DNA of 64,000 nucleotides, taken from Soehngenia sp. Lineage in GTDB: Bacteria > Bacillota > Clostridia > Tissierellales > Tissierellaceae. The stretch spans positions 172,260 to 236,259 of the forward strand of contig JAGXFX010000009.1 of the NCBI GenBank assembly GCA_024637045.1. The letters run 5' to 3'. Shown here in pieces: positions 32,658 to 42,038 of the stretch; the stretch's first letter is position 1; every line of letters begins with the position of its first letter. The notes beneath the pieces were generated by a model, which saw nothing but the letters and a program-made list of their open reading frames with translations, ran no database searches and was not told the origin of the DNA. A program made the position numbers and the translations under genes.

Positions 32658-33148
32658 ACATGATAAATAAAGAGGGAAAAGTATTCAACAAAATAAACAT
32701 ACTGGATTTGATTTTTATTGGAGTTATTGTTCTACTGCTATTTTTATCTGTTATAAAAATCATGGGCAAAGATCTTGAGGATATCGGAGCATCAGCTGAG
32801 TCTGTTCAGGTCAGATTTGTGGCATCAATACCATATGACACTGGTTATCTTGATTCCATACAAGTAGGAGACACAATCGGAGAAACAAAGCAGTATCTGG
32901 AAGCGACAGTAGTTGATGTCCAGGTAATGCCTGTTTATGAGACAAATCTCGATGACTCAGGGAATCCTGTAAAATCTGTTGATCCAAGCATGGAGGAAGC
33001 AATAGTTACCATAGAGGGAACTCTGCCTTACGACAGCATGAGCTACAAACTTGGAGCACAGGAAGTCAGACAAGGGAAAATTATTTTTATTGAAAGTGAT
33101 TTTTATAGACTCAAAGGGCAGATAGTGAGTATAGAGGTTGTGAATTAG
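32654..33148 (+). CDS. Second DUF4330-type membrane-anchored protein
   Basis: A 164-residue paralogue of the preceding gene product. INKEGKVFNKINILDLIFIG plus the following hydrophobic stretch forms the membrane anchor. The exported part has the same order: VQVRFVASIPYDTGYLDSIQ, VGDTIGE, a long strand-loop (VVDVQVMPVYETNLDDSG) and GAQEVRQGKIIFIESD, which parallels GGQEVKVGLTFVLKT of its neighbour. Probably a tandem duplication whose products form a heteromer (inference). The start overlaps the stop of the first copy. Confidence 0.75.
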   Translation: MNMINKEGKVFNKINILDLIFIGVIVLLLFLSVIKIMGKDLEDIGASAESVQVRFVASIPYDTGYLDSIQVGDTIGETKQYLEATVVDVQVMPVYETNLDDSGNPVKSVDPSMEEAIVTIEGTLPYDSMSYKLGAQEVRQGKIIFIESDFYRLKGQIVSIEVVN

Positions 33149-33149
33149 T

Positions 33150-34712
33150 ATGGGGCTAAAAGAAGCTATAAATAAGAGCCTTTTTATCGGCTTGCTGATG
33201 AAAATTAAATATTTTGCATCAAACAGCCGGATATTCAATATTAAGCTGAGTCACAATAAGCCTGGAGAAACCAAGGAATACAAATCTTGGATTAATAACA
33301 GCATGTTTTATGGCATATTGATGCAGCTGGACAGGTTTATACGAAAGATTGAAGGTATAGTATATAGTGGATTATCAGGAAGCAGACTTCTTGGATGGAT
33401 ATTAAAGAAGCAGGAGTATGATTCGGAATCCACGAAGAGCAGTGGGATTCTACACAAGAGCAAGATTTTTGGAGGGATATCCAAGGCACTTGATTCACCA
33501 ACATTTACAGACCTTCTTATGATGCTGCCTGTACTTTATGTTGCAGTGGACTACGTGGTAAGGAGGCTTCCCGTAATAAACATGTTCGGTTCTGTTTGGG
33601 ACGAGCTACTTCTCTTATTAATGGCAGGCGTATTCGTCTTAAAAAGGATAGCTAGCGGCGGGAAAATCAAGTATAATTTCGGACCGATGGATCTTCCTGT
33701 AATCATATACATCGTCATAGGTGTTAGCCATATTCTTATAAAGGCTCCTGACCTGGGAATTGCAATTGAAGGATTCCGTTCAGTATTTCAACATATTTTA
33801 TGGTATTTTATTGCAACACAATATATTAGGACTGTAAGAGACTCGGAAAGAGTTATAAATGTAATGCTGGCTCTGGGTTTGTTCCTCGGGTTGCATGCAG
33901 TATACCAATACATTACTAAGGTTCCCATGCCGGGAAACTGGGTGGATACAGCTGAGAATATTACAACAAGGGCATTTTCAATTATTGGAAGCCCGAACAT
34001 ACTAGGTGTAATATTTGTGCTTTTCATACCAATAGGAGTTGCAATGACACTTACAGCAAGAAGCAATCTTCATAGACTCTATTATGGAGGAGTTTCCATT
34101 GTCATGATCGCGGGACTTCTTTTTACAATGTCAAGAGGAGCCTGGCTTGCATTTGCATTTGCAGCAGCAATATTCGTAATAATTCTGGTTCCAAGACTGA
34201 TAATTCCATTTGCTGGACTTGGAGGAGCTTTTGTGCTCTTTGGAGGAGCTTTGAGCGAGAGACTTCTTTATATGCTTTCACCTGTTTATCTTATGAAATC
34301 AGCAGCAGGAGGAAGACTTTATCGTTGGAACATCGGTATGGAAATATGGAGAAGGGACAAGATCTTTGGAATGGGCCTTGGAAGATACGGCGGAGCAGTA
34401 GCCATGAACAACAATCTGACGCCATTCTATCTGGACAACTATTATCTGAAGACACTTACAGAGATGGGGATATTTGGTGTGGCGGCTCTTGCATTTGTTA
34501 TTGTTTCATTTATAGTTTCAACTGCCAGGATAATAAGAAGCCAGACAAATGTGAAATACAGAATAATGGTTATTGGACTTTTTGCAGGTGCAATGGGCGT
34601 ACTTGCTCAGAACTTTGTTGAAAATATTTTTGAGGTGCCCGCAATGATTGCATACTTCTGGATAACAGTGGCACTTATAAATACCTACAGTCAGAATAAA
34701 GAGACTGAGTAG
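33150..34712 (+). CDS. O-antigen ligase/polymerase (Wzy/WaaL-like) membrane protein
   Basis: A 520-residue protein: an unusual ~115-residue hydrophilic N-terminal part (basic, NSRIFNIKLSHNKPGETKEY) followed by about ten membrane helices. TMSRGAWLAFAFAAAIFVII and the large outer loop RLYRWNIGMEIWRRDKIFGMGLGRYG, with its R-x3-W and conserved G-x-G-x-G pattern, are typical of the PF04932 ligase/polymerase family. It would polymerise or attach the surface glycan made by its neighbours. It begins one base after the second DUF4330 gene. Confidence 0.85.
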   Translation: MGLKEAINKSLFIGLLMKIKYFASNSRIFNIKLSHNKPGETKEYKSWINNSMFYGILMQLDRFIRKIEGIVYSGLSGSRLLGWILKKQEYDSESTKSSGILHKSKIFGGISKALDSPTFTDLLMMLPVLYVAVDYVVRRLPVINMFGSVWDELLLLLMAGVFVLKRIASGGKIKYNFGPMDLPVIIYIVIGVSHILIKAPDLGIAIEGFRSVFQHILWYFIATQYIRTVRDSERVINVMLALGLFLGLHAVYQYITKVPMPGNWVDTAENITTRAFSIIGSPNILGVIFVLFIPIGVAMTLTARSNLHRLYYGGVSIVMIAGLLFTMSRGAWLAFAFAAAIFVIILVPRLIIPFAGLGGAFVLFGGALSERLLYMLSPVYLMKSAAGGRLYRWNIGMEIWRRDKIFGMGLGRYGGAVAMNNNLTPFYLDNYYLKTLTEMGIFGVAALAFVIVSFIVSTARIIRSQTNVKYRIMVIGLFAGAMGVLAQNFVENIFEVPAMIAYFWITVALINTYSQNKETE

Positions 34713-34730
34713 GATGAAAGGAGAATACCA

Positions 34731-36935
34731 TTGAAGGTACTTCACTTAATAAGCGGTGGCGATACAGGCGGTGCAAAAACCCATATAATTGCCTTGCTTA
34801 AAGGATTAAACAAAAGAATAGATGCAGAGATTATTTGCTTTATTGAAGACACCTTTTACGACGATGTTGTAAAAGCTGGAATACCGATCAAGGTATTTAA
34901 ACAAAAAAGCAGATCTGACCTAACCATTATAAGCAGGTTGGTCGAGGAAATAGAAGATAAGGGTTATGATATTATCCACTGTCATGGGGCAAGGGCGAAT
35001 TTTATTGCCCAGTTTCTCAAGGGCAAGGTTGACAAGCCTTTTATCACTACTATCCACAGCGATTACAAGCTGGATTTCAAGGATAATTTCTATAAGAGAC
35101 TTGTATATACAACCTTGAATACCATAGCTTTGAGAAGATTTGACTACTATATTGGAGTATCCGACCTTTTTAGAAAAATGCTTGTTGAAAGAGGATTCAG
35201 ACGGGACAGGATATTTGTAACATACAATGGAATTGATTGTGATTCCCAGGAGGATTTTGTATCAAAAGATAAATTTCTGAAGAGATACAATATTGAAGAC
35301 CGGGGACAGACATTTGTTGGAATAGCTGCAAGGCTTGACAAAGTCAAAGATCACGCGACATTTATTGAGGCAGCCAAGCTTGTTCTCCAAGAAGAGGATG
35401 CTACTTTTCTTATAGCTGGGGAAGGATTAGAATCAGATTATCTTCGCGAATTGGTACGAAGATATGGAATTCAGGATAATGTTAAGTTTCTGGGTCACGT
35501 AAAGGACCCCTATTCATTCTTTAACGCCATCCACATCAATGCTCTGACATCTGTAAGTGAGAGTTTTCCTTATGTAATACTTGAAGGAGCAAAGATGAAA
35601 AAGCCTGTTGTAACCACTGAGGTTGGGGGCGTCCATATGCTTGTAAAAAATGGCGAAAATGGATATCTCGTTCCCGTTGGAAATGAAGTAATGTTAAGAG
35701 ACAAACTTCTGAAGCTTATTAGAGATGGAGAGCTTGCAGAGGAAATGGGACGCAAACTTTTAATGGCTGTGAGAAGAAATTTTTCCTACGCAGCAATGGC
35801 CGAGTCCCATGTAAAAATATATGAAAAGATACTCCACGGCGGTCCAAATGTTGTAATGAGTGGTTACTTCGGTTTTGACAACAGCGGAGATGATGCAATA
35901 CTAAAGGCAATTGTAAAGGATATGAAAGAACATAATAGTCTTGTAAGGATAAATGTTCTATCAAAGGATCCTGACAAGACTGAAGGAATATGTCCAGTAG
36001 TATCATCTGACAGGTTTAAAATTCGTGATGTATACAAATCACTCAGGGATTCAGATATTCTTATAAGTGGTGGTGGGAGTCTTCTTCAGGATGTTACTTC
36101 CACAAGATCGCTGTTGTACTACCTTGCACTGATGAGACTGGCATTATTTTTAAAGAAGCCCGTTATGGTCTATGCCAATGGAATCGGACCAATTAACAAG
36201 CCTTTTAACAGATATCTGACCAAGAATACATTAAACAAGGTTCAGCAAATAACCCTAAGAGACAGAGGCTCCATGGAGTATATCCAGAACATGGGCGTTA
36301 CCAACAAGAATGTCAAGGTAACTGCAGATCCGGTATTTACCCTCCAAGCTGCGGATAACAACAGAATAAATCAGATATTTGTAAATGAAGACATTTATCC
36401 GAAAAAACCACTGGTTGGTGTTTCAGTTAGATACTGGAAGGATGATAAAAATCTTTCACGTGAATTAAGCAATGGTCTTAAAGCAATTATGGATGAAAAT
36501 GATATTGAAATACTTCTTATCCCTATGCATTATCCCGAGGACCTTGAAATCTGCCAAAAAATCAGGGAAATGGTGGGGAAGGAAGATTGTCATATCCTTC
36601 AGGCAAAATATACAGCAGAGGAAATAATGGGCATTATTGGGAAATTGAAGATGATGATTGCAATGAGGCTTCATTCCCTTATTTATGCTGCAACGAGAAA
36701 GGTTCCCATGATGGGCCTTATATACGATCCCAAGGTTGAAGGATTACTGAGGGAATTGGAAATCCCTTATTCCATATCAGTGGACAATCTCAAAGCTGAA
36801 AAATTCAAGGAAGTATTTGATGCAGCATGGAATGATCTTGATAATATGAGAGAGAATATCGGTGAAAAAGAAGAAAGGCTTAAGATGTTGGCTCATGAGA
36901 ACATTGAAATAGCCTTTCGGATAACAGGCAGGTGA
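34731..36935 (+). CDS. Fusion of GT4 glycosyltransferase and CsaB-type polysaccharide pyruvyltransferase
   Basis: A 734-residue two-domain protein. Residues 1-~370 form a GT4 transferase: LISGGDTGGAKTHIIALLKG, IIHCHGARANFIAQF, GIAARLDKVKDHATFIEAAK and SESFPYVILEGAKMKKPVV with the E-x7-E motif. Residues ~375-734 form a CsaB/PssM pyruvyltransferase: MSGYFGFDNSGDDAILKAIV, ILISGGGSLLQDVTS, YANGIGPINKP, and AMRLHSLIYAATRKVPMMG near the C-terminus. CsaB puts a pyruvate ketal on cell-wall glycans, creating the docking site for SLH domains. The fusion would couple sugar addition to capping. Start TTG 34731 after AAAGGAG. Confidence 0.92.
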   Translation: MKVLHLISGGDTGGAKTHIIALLKGLNKRIDAEIICFIEDTFYDDVVKAGIPIKVFKQKSRSDLTIISRLVEEIEDKGYDIIHCHGARANFIAQFLKGKVDKPFITTIHSDYKLDFKDNFYKRLVYTTLNTIALRRFDYYIGVSDLFRKMLVERGFRRDRIFVTYNGIDCDSQEDFVSKDKFLKRYNIEDRGQTFVGIAARLDKVKDHATFIEAAKLVLQEEDATFLIAGEGLESDYLRELVRRYGIQDNVKFLGHVKDPYSFFNAIHINALTSVSESFPYVILEGAKMKKPVVTTEVGGVHMLVKNGENGYLVPVGNEVMLRDKLLKLIRDGELAEEMGRKLLMAVRRNFSYAAMAESHVKIYEKILHGGPNVVMSGYFGFDNSGDDAILKAIVKDMKEHNSLVRINVLSKDPDKTEGICPVVSSDRFKIRDVYKSLRDSDILISGGGSLLQDVTSTRSLLYYLALMRLALFLKKPVMVYANGIGPINKPFNRYLTKNTLNKVQQITLRDRGSMEYIQNMGVTNKNVKVTADPVFTLQAADNNRINQIFVNEDIYPKKPLVGVSVRYWKDDKNLSRELSNGLKAIMDENDIEILLIPMHYPEDLEICQKIREMVGKEDCHILQAKYTAEEIMGIIGKLKMMIAMRLHSLIYAATRKVPMMGLIYDPKVEGLLRELEIPYSISVDNLKAEKFKEVFDAAWNDLDNMRENIGEKEERLKMLAHENIEIAFRITGR

Positions 36936-36939
36936 TAAA

Positions 36940-37725
36940 GTGGACAGAGCTGATAAAGTAGATATATTTGGGGTAGAAATACAAGATACGACACTACAAC
37001 AACTCATTGGAGAGTTGAAAGTGGCACTAGAAAACAAGAAGTTTTGCAAAGTGTTTACCCCAAATACCGAAATAGTTATGATGGCAAAAAAATCCGATGG
37101 CCTCAAGAATGAATTAAACAAGGGTACCTATGTGATTCCCGATGGAATCGGGTTGATTTATGGTGCAAGATTAAGAGGAGTCAGATTAAGAGAAAGAGTT
37201 ACAGGATATGATACATCAGTGGAATTGCTTCGTTTAGCCCAAAAAGAAGGTTATGGGCTGTACCTTCTTGGAGGTCGTGAAGGAGTCGCCGAAGAAGCAA
37301 AAAAACAGTTGGAGAAGAATTATCCTGGGATAAGGATTACAGGGTATCATCACGGGTATTTTAAAGGCAGCCACACCGGTGATGGTGAGACACCTGAAGA
37401 ACTCTCCATTGTAGATGAAATACAAAAGTCACACACAGATATTCTGTTTGTAGGCTTTGGTTTTCCACGACAGGAAATCTGGATTAATTTCCACGGAGAA
37501 AATCTTGGTGTGACAGTTGCAATCGGTAATGGAGGAGTAATTGATATTCTTTCAGGACAGGCAAAAAGAGCTCCAGATATTTTTATAAAGCTTGGACTTG
37601 AGTGGTTTTATCGTCTTGTGACAAATCCATCAAGGATCAAGAGACAGGCAGTCTTGCCACTATTTCTGGTGGAAGTTGCCATGAACAAGAATTCAATCAG
37701 TGAAATCAATAAGGAGGACAAGTAA
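36940..37725 (+). CDS. WecG/TagA/CpsF family N-acetylmannosaminyltransferase
   Basis: A 261-residue membrane-associated glycosyltransferase that adds ManNAc(A) to an undecaprenyl-linked GlcNAc. It has the family text: KVFTPNTEIVMMAKK, the catalytic-Asp motif VIPDGIGLIYGARLRG, RVTGYDTSVELLRLA, LYLLGGREGVAEEAKKQL, DILFVGFGFPRQEIWI and the basic C-terminal patch RLVTNPSRIKRQ. The start is GTG 36940 with AGGTGA upstream. It fits the UDP-ManNAc dehydrogenase earlier in the cluster. Confidence 0.92.
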   Translation: MDRADKVDIFGVEIQDTTLQQLIGELKVALENKKFCKVFTPNTEIVMMAKKSDGLKNELNKGTYVIPDGIGLIYGARLRGVRLRERVTGYDTSVELLRLAQKEGYGLYLLGGREGVAEEAKKQLEKNYPGIRITGYHHGYFKGSHTGDGETPEELSIVDEIQKSHTDILFVGFGFPRQEIWINFHGENLGVTVAIGNGGVIDILSGQAKRAPDIFIKLGLEWFYRLVTNPSRIKRQAVLPLFLVEVAMNKNSISEINKEDK

Positions 37726-39699
37726 ATGAATATTGATCAGTTAAGTATTGATACTATAAGAATGTTGTCAGCACAAGGGGTTGAAAAAGCAAACTCCGGT
37801 CATCCAGGACTCCCACTGGGAGCAGCGCCAATGGCTTATACCATATGGAGCAAGATTATGAATCACAATGGAAAGAATCCTGACTGGACAAACAGGGACA
37901 GATTCGTCCTATCAGCGGGGCATGGCTCAATGCTGTTATATTCCTTGTTGCATCTTTTCCAGTATGGACTAGAGATGGAGGATATTGAGAACTTCAGACA
38001 ACTTGACAGTAAAACACCGGGGCATCCTGAGTATGGTCATACTGCAGGCGTTGAATCAACTACCGGACCACTTGGACAGGGAATTTCAACAGCTGTTGGT
38101 ATGGCAATGGCTGAAGCCCACCTTGCTGCCAATTTCAACAAGGATGATATGCAGGTAATCGACCATTACACCTATGTAATTGCAAGCGACGGGGATCTTA
38201 TGGAGGGAATTAGCAATGAGGCATCATCACTAGCAGGATCTCTTGGTCTAGGGAAATTAATCGTGCTCTACGATTCAAACTCAATATCCATTGAAGGCAG
38301 TACAGATCTTGCATTTACAGAAGAAGTCAGAAAAAGATATGATGCTCTTGGATGGGAGACTATTCTTGTTCAAGATGGAACCGATATAGAAGCGATTGAA
38401 AAAGCTATCAAAAAAGGCAAAAAAGATTTAAGTAAGCCGACATTAATTGAGGTAATTACGAATATAGGTTATGGAACTGAGAAGCAGGATACGGCAAAAG
38501 CTCACGGTGAACCCCTTGGTGAACACAATATGGAAGTATTAAGAAAAAATCTTAAGTGGGATTATGAAGAATTCTTTGTACCTGAAGAAGTAAAGGCGCA
38601 TATGGAGAAGCTTATGGAAGAAAGCCAGGAAAAAGAGGTTCAGTGGGATGAGCTTATGGCTAAATACAGCGAGAAGTATCCTGAAGAAGCGAAGGAGCTT
38701 CAATTATGGCTTTCCGGAGAGATCCCTGAAGAGTATCTAGAGTCAGATGAATTCTGGTCATTTGAAAAAAGTGTTGCCACAAGAGCAGCATCAGGTACTG
38801 TTATTAACAGACTCGCAGAAAAAATCCCTAATCTGTTTGGAGGATCAGCAGACCTGGCACCTTCAAATAAAACAAATATGAGTTCAAGAGAAGTTTTCTC
38901 AAAAGACAACTATGCAGGATCAAATATTCACTTTGGCGTAAGAGAACATGCAATGGGAGCAGCACTTAACGGAATGGCACTACATGGAGGAGTAAGACCT
39001 TATGGTGGAACCTTCTTTATATTCACGGATTATATGAAGCCTGCCATGAGACTTGCATCAATAATGGAATTGCCTGTGACATATGTTCTGACTCATGACA
39101 GTATAGGTGTAGGAGAAGATGGACCGACCCATCAACCAATTGAACAGCTTGCAGTATTCAGAGCTCAACCTAACTTTATTGCCTTCAGACCTGCTGATGC
39201 AAGAGAGACAGCTGCAGGATGGTATGTTGCTTTGAAGAGTAAAAAGACCCCAGTAGGTCTTGTGCTTACAAGGCAAAATCTTCCACTTCTTGATGGGACA
39301 GGTAGAGAAGCCCTAAAAGGTGGATATGTCCTTAAGAAGGAAAAAAGGGAGCTTCAGCTTATTCTTATGGCTTCCGGCTCAGAAACAAGTCTGGTTTATG
39401 AAGCGGCAGACAAGCTGGAAGAACAGGGAATAGGTACAAGAGTAGTAAGCATGCCTTCATGGGAGCTATTTGATGGACAAGACAAGGAATACCAGGAAAG
39501 AGTTCTTCCTGGTTCAGTTAGGGCTAGACTTGCAGTTGAAGCAGCCAGTTCAATGGGATGGCAGAAATACACAGGTCTTGACGGGGATATTATTTCCCTT
39601 GATCGATTCGGTGGTTCTGCGCCAGCAAATCAACTATTTGAGAAATTCGGATTTACAGTAGACAATGTAATCAAAAAAGCGACTGAGCTTTTAAAATAG
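37726..39699 (+). CDS. tkt: Transketolase
   Basis: A 657-residue single-chain transketolase of the non-oxidative pentose phosphate pathway. GHPGLPLGAAPMAYTIW at the N-terminus, the TPP/Mg motif ASDGDLMEGISNEASSLAGS near residue 150 with the later Asn in LYDSNSISIEG, HFGVREHAMGAALNG with the catalytic Glu, HDSIGVGEDGPTHQPIEQL and the C-terminal LDRFGGSAP are all intact. It starts immediately after the WecG-like gene, so it is probably co-transcribed with the surface cluster. A terminator follows. Confidence 0.97.
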   Translation: MNIDQLSIDTIRMLSAQGVEKANSGHPGLPLGAAPMAYTIWSKIMNHNGKNPDWTNRDRFVLSAGHGSMLLYSLLHLFQYGLEMEDIENFRQLDSKTPGHPEYGHTAGVESTTGPLGQGISTAVGMAMAEAHLAANFNKDDMQVIDHYTYVIASDGDLMEGISNEASSLAGSLGLGKLIVLYDSNSISIEGSTDLAFTEEVRKRYDALGWETILVQDGTDIEAIEKAIKKGKKDLSKPTLIEVITNIGYGTEKQDTAKAHGEPLGEHNMEVLRKNLKWDYEEFFVPEEVKAHMEKLMEESQEKEVQWDELMAKYSEKYPEEAKELQLWLSGEIPEEYLESDEFWSFEKSVATRAASGTVINRLAEKIPNLFGGSADLAPSNKTNMSSREVFSKDNYAGSNIHFGVREHAMGAALNGMALHGGVRPYGGTFFIFTDYMKPAMRLASIMELPVTYVLTHDSIGVGEDGPTHQPIEQLAVFRAQPNFIAFRPADARETAAGWYVALKSKKTPVGLVLTRQNLPLLDGTGREALKGGYVLKKEKRELQLILMASGSETSLVYEAADKLEEQGIGTRVVSMPSWELFDGQDKEYQERVLPGSVRARLAVEAASSMGWQKYTGLDGDIISLDRFGGSAPANQLFEKFGFTVDNVIKKATELLK

Positions 39700-39709
39700 T
39701 CAAAAAATG

Positions 39710-39737
39710 AAGCAGCTAGAATATTTTCTAGCTGCTT
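39710..39737. terminator. Intrinsic terminator after transketolase
   Basis: A 12-bp perfect stem AAGCAGCTAGAA/TTCTAGCTGCTT with a TATT loop and a T-rich tail lies between convergent genes; usable in both directions. Confidence 0.88.
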
Positions 39738-39743
39738 TTCCTG

Positions 39744-40337
39744 TTATGGTCTGGTTTCATATAATCCCTCTGAACAGGGAGTAACACCTTTTTCTGTAAT
39801 TATCATATCCACAGGGATATCGAAGCTTTCCCTTGGGACTCTTTCAACAAGCTGCATTCCAAATCCAACAGCAATTTTAGGAACAATCGTTGCAATGGAA
39901 CTTAGGAATCTGTCGTAATAACCGCCTCCATAACCTACTCTGTAACCGTAGGGATCAAAAACTACACCTGGCACTACAACCAAGTCAATTTCTGATTGTT
40001 CAACAGGCCTGATAAATTCCTTTTTAGGTGTAAGTATATTGAAATATCCTGGTTCAAGCTCCTGAAAATCCATCAATTCTGAAGGGATGAGTTCCTTTGT
40101 TTTATGAACAGTTATTGGTATTACCATCCTTTTTCCTTCTGAAAGAGCTTCCTTGATAAATTGGTGCGTATCCAGCTCATCGTTAAAGCTTACAAAGCAC
40201 ATTATAACTTTAGCTTCTTTATAATACTTTGTTGCCTTTAATAAATCTATGATTTTTCTACTGTGTGATCTATGTGCTGACTCACTTAGCTGGGATCTTT
40301 CTTCAATAATTAGTTCTCTGATATTTTTTTTGTCCAA
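39744..40337 (-). CDS. 5-formyltetrahydrofolate cyclo-ligase
   Basis: A 197-residue enzyme converting 5-formyl-THF to 5,10-methenyl-THF with ATP. It has the N-terminal basic helix (KKNIRELIIEERSQLS), FVSFNDELDTHQFIKEAL, DLVVVPGVVFDPYGYR and the nucleotide-binding signature RVGYGGGYYDRFL near residue 135. Length is normal. Monocistronic and convergent with transketolase; start ATG 40337 with a GAGGTGAT site. Confidence 0.94.
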   Translation of the reverse strand: MDKKNIRELIIEERSQLSESAHRSHSRKIIDLLKATKYYKEAKVIMCFVSFNDELDTHQFIKEALSEGKRMVIPITVHKTKELIPSELMDFQELEPGYFNILTPKKEFIRPVEQSEIDLVVVPGVVFDPYGYRVGYGGGYYDRFLSSIATIVPKIAVGFGMQLVERVPRESFDIPVDMIITEKGVTPCSEGLYETRP

Positions 40338-40453
40338 TTAAATCACCTCAAACAGTTTATTTATATGCGATATTGTAATATAATAACAATAATACCACGA
40401 AAAGGAAATATGTCAAAACTAAAATTGCAATGAAAGGGCTTCGAGGTGAGATA

Positions 40454-41149
40454 GTGATCAAACTTGTTAACATTTCAAAGGAGTACCGCAACGGTGTTAC
40501 TGCCTTATATGATATAAATATGGAGATAAAAAAAGGAGAGTTTGTTTTTTTGGTCGGTTCAAGTGGAGCGGGAAAATCTACTCTTATAAAATTATTATTG
40601 AAGGAAGAAGGAATATCCAGAGGTAAGCTTTACTTGGATGGAATGGATATAACAAGAGTTCCAAACAGAAGAATTCCATATATCAGAAGAAAAGTAGGGG
40701 TAGTTTTCCAGGATTTCAGGTTACTACCCAATAAAACTGTGTACGAGAATGTTGCTTTTGCAATGGAAATAACTGGATCAAGCCCAAGGGAAATCAGAAG
40801 ACGGGTTCCCATTATTTTAAGTATGGTGAATTTAAGCAGGAAGGCATCCAGTTTTCCAGACCAATTATCGGGAGGAGAACAGCAGAGAGTTTCGATAGCA
40901 CGGTCAATAGTCAACAACCCTCCAGTACTTATTGCTGATGAGCCAACGGGTAATCTTGATCCGGATACAGCTGGAGAGATTATGAAGGTTCTCTTGGACA
41001 TAAACAATAGAGGGACAACAATAATCATGGCTACCCATGCCAGAGAGATTGTAAATTCCATGAAGAAAAGAGTAATCGCCCTGGAAGATGGCAGATTGGT
41101 AAGAGACGAAGAGAAGGGTGGTTATAGCATTGAAATTCCGAATATTTAA
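40454..41149 (+). CDS. ftsE: Cell division ABC protein FtsE
   Basis: A 231-residue ATPase that, with FtsX, drives a peptidoglycan hydrolase at the division site or sidewall. The start is GTG 40454 (after GAGGTGAG), giving the normal N-terminus MIKLVNISKEYRNGVTAL; an in-frame ATG at 40430 lacks a site. Walker A GSSGAGKST, VVFQDFRLLPNKTVYEN, signature LSGGEQQRVSIARS and Walker B LIADEPTGNLDP are intact. It overlaps ftsX by 20 bp. Confidence 0.95.
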   Translation: MIKLVNISKEYRNGVTALYDINMEIKKGEFVFLVGSSGAGKSTLIKLLLKEEGISRGKLYLDGMDITRVPNRRIPYIRRKVGVVFQDFRLLPNKTVYENVAFAMEITGSSPREIRRRVPIILSMVNLSRKASSFPDQLSGGEQQRVSIARSIVNNPPVLIADEPTGNLDPDTAGEIMKVLLDINNRGTTIIMATHAREIVNSMKKRVIALEDGRLVRDEEKGGYSIEIPNI

Positions 41150-42026
41150 GAATATAATCAAGCAGGGATTTCAGAGTATGTGGCGTAACCGCAGCATGGG
41201 AATAGCATCCATAACGAGTATATCCGCTGTTCTTATGATTCTTGGTGTCGTTCTTATTCTTATTTTAAGTATCAATAACGCAGTTCTCGACACTAAACTA
41301 AAGTTCGATGAAGTAGAGGTATTCCTGGTTGAGGATCTTTCTAATGAGTCAATGGACATAATTGAGGAAACCGTTAAGGAATATCCAGGTGTATTGTCTA
41401 TTCTATTCAGATCCAAGGAACAAGCTCTTGAAATCATGAAGGAAGAATGGGCAGAAGAAGCTTACCTTTTGGATGGTCTAGAGACAAATCCTTTGCCAGA
41501 TGCCTATATTATTAAGGTAAATGACATAGAATACGCTGATGAACTGGTAAATGACGTAAAAACACTTGACGGCGTGGAAGAAGTGAAATATTATAAAGAT
41601 GTAATAGATAAATTGTTGATATTTGCCGGATACATCCAATTTGGAGGTATAATGATAATTGGAATACTGGTATTTATTTCTGTTTTCATTATTTCCAACA
41701 CTATAAAAATTACTGTGTCTTCGAGAAGACGCGAGATTAATATTATGAAATACGTAGGAGCTACAAACGGTTATATCAGAGGGCCCTTTATTATGGAGGG
41801 AGTATTCCTGGGTATAATTGGTGCCATGATATCAATTGCTATTGTTTATTTTGGATACGAATACTTCTATAATTCAATGAATGATAAGCTGTACGACTTA
41901 TTTACATTCTATCTGGTAGATCCAAAATTAATCTTTGCGGATCTTGCTATTATGTTCGGTACCATTGGTTCTGGAATAGGTGCACTGGGTAGTCTTGTAT
42001 CACTGAAGAGATTCCTTAACGTATAG
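41130..42026 (+). CDS. ftsX: Cell division membrane protein FtsX
   Basis: A 298-residue membrane partner of FtsE. The start is TTG 41130, with GAAGGGTGG upstream, producing MKFRIFKNIIKQGFQSMWRN, the standard FtsX opening; a GTG at 41118 is an alternative. A first helix (~25-47) is followed by an extracellular domain (EVFLVEDLSNESMDII to about residue 150) and three C-terminal helices with SSRRREINIMKYVGATNGYI. The extracellular domain would bind the coiled coil of the next gene's product. Confidence 0.94.
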   Translation: MKFRIFKNIIKQGFQSMWRNRSMGIASITSISAVLMILGVVLILILSINNAVLDTKLKFDEVEVFLVEDLSNESMDIIEETVKEYPGVLSILFRSKEQALEIMKEEWAEEAYLLDGLETNPLPDAYIIKVNDIEYADELVNDVKTLDGVEEVKYYKDVIDKLLIFAGYIQFGGIMIIGILVFISVFIISNTIKITVSSRRREINIMKYVGATNGYIRGPFIMEGVFLGIIGAMISIAIVYFGYEYFYNSMNDKLYDLFTFYLVDPKLIFADLAIMFGTIGSGIGALGSLVSLKRFLNV

Positions 42027-42038
42027 GGGGGTAATTAT

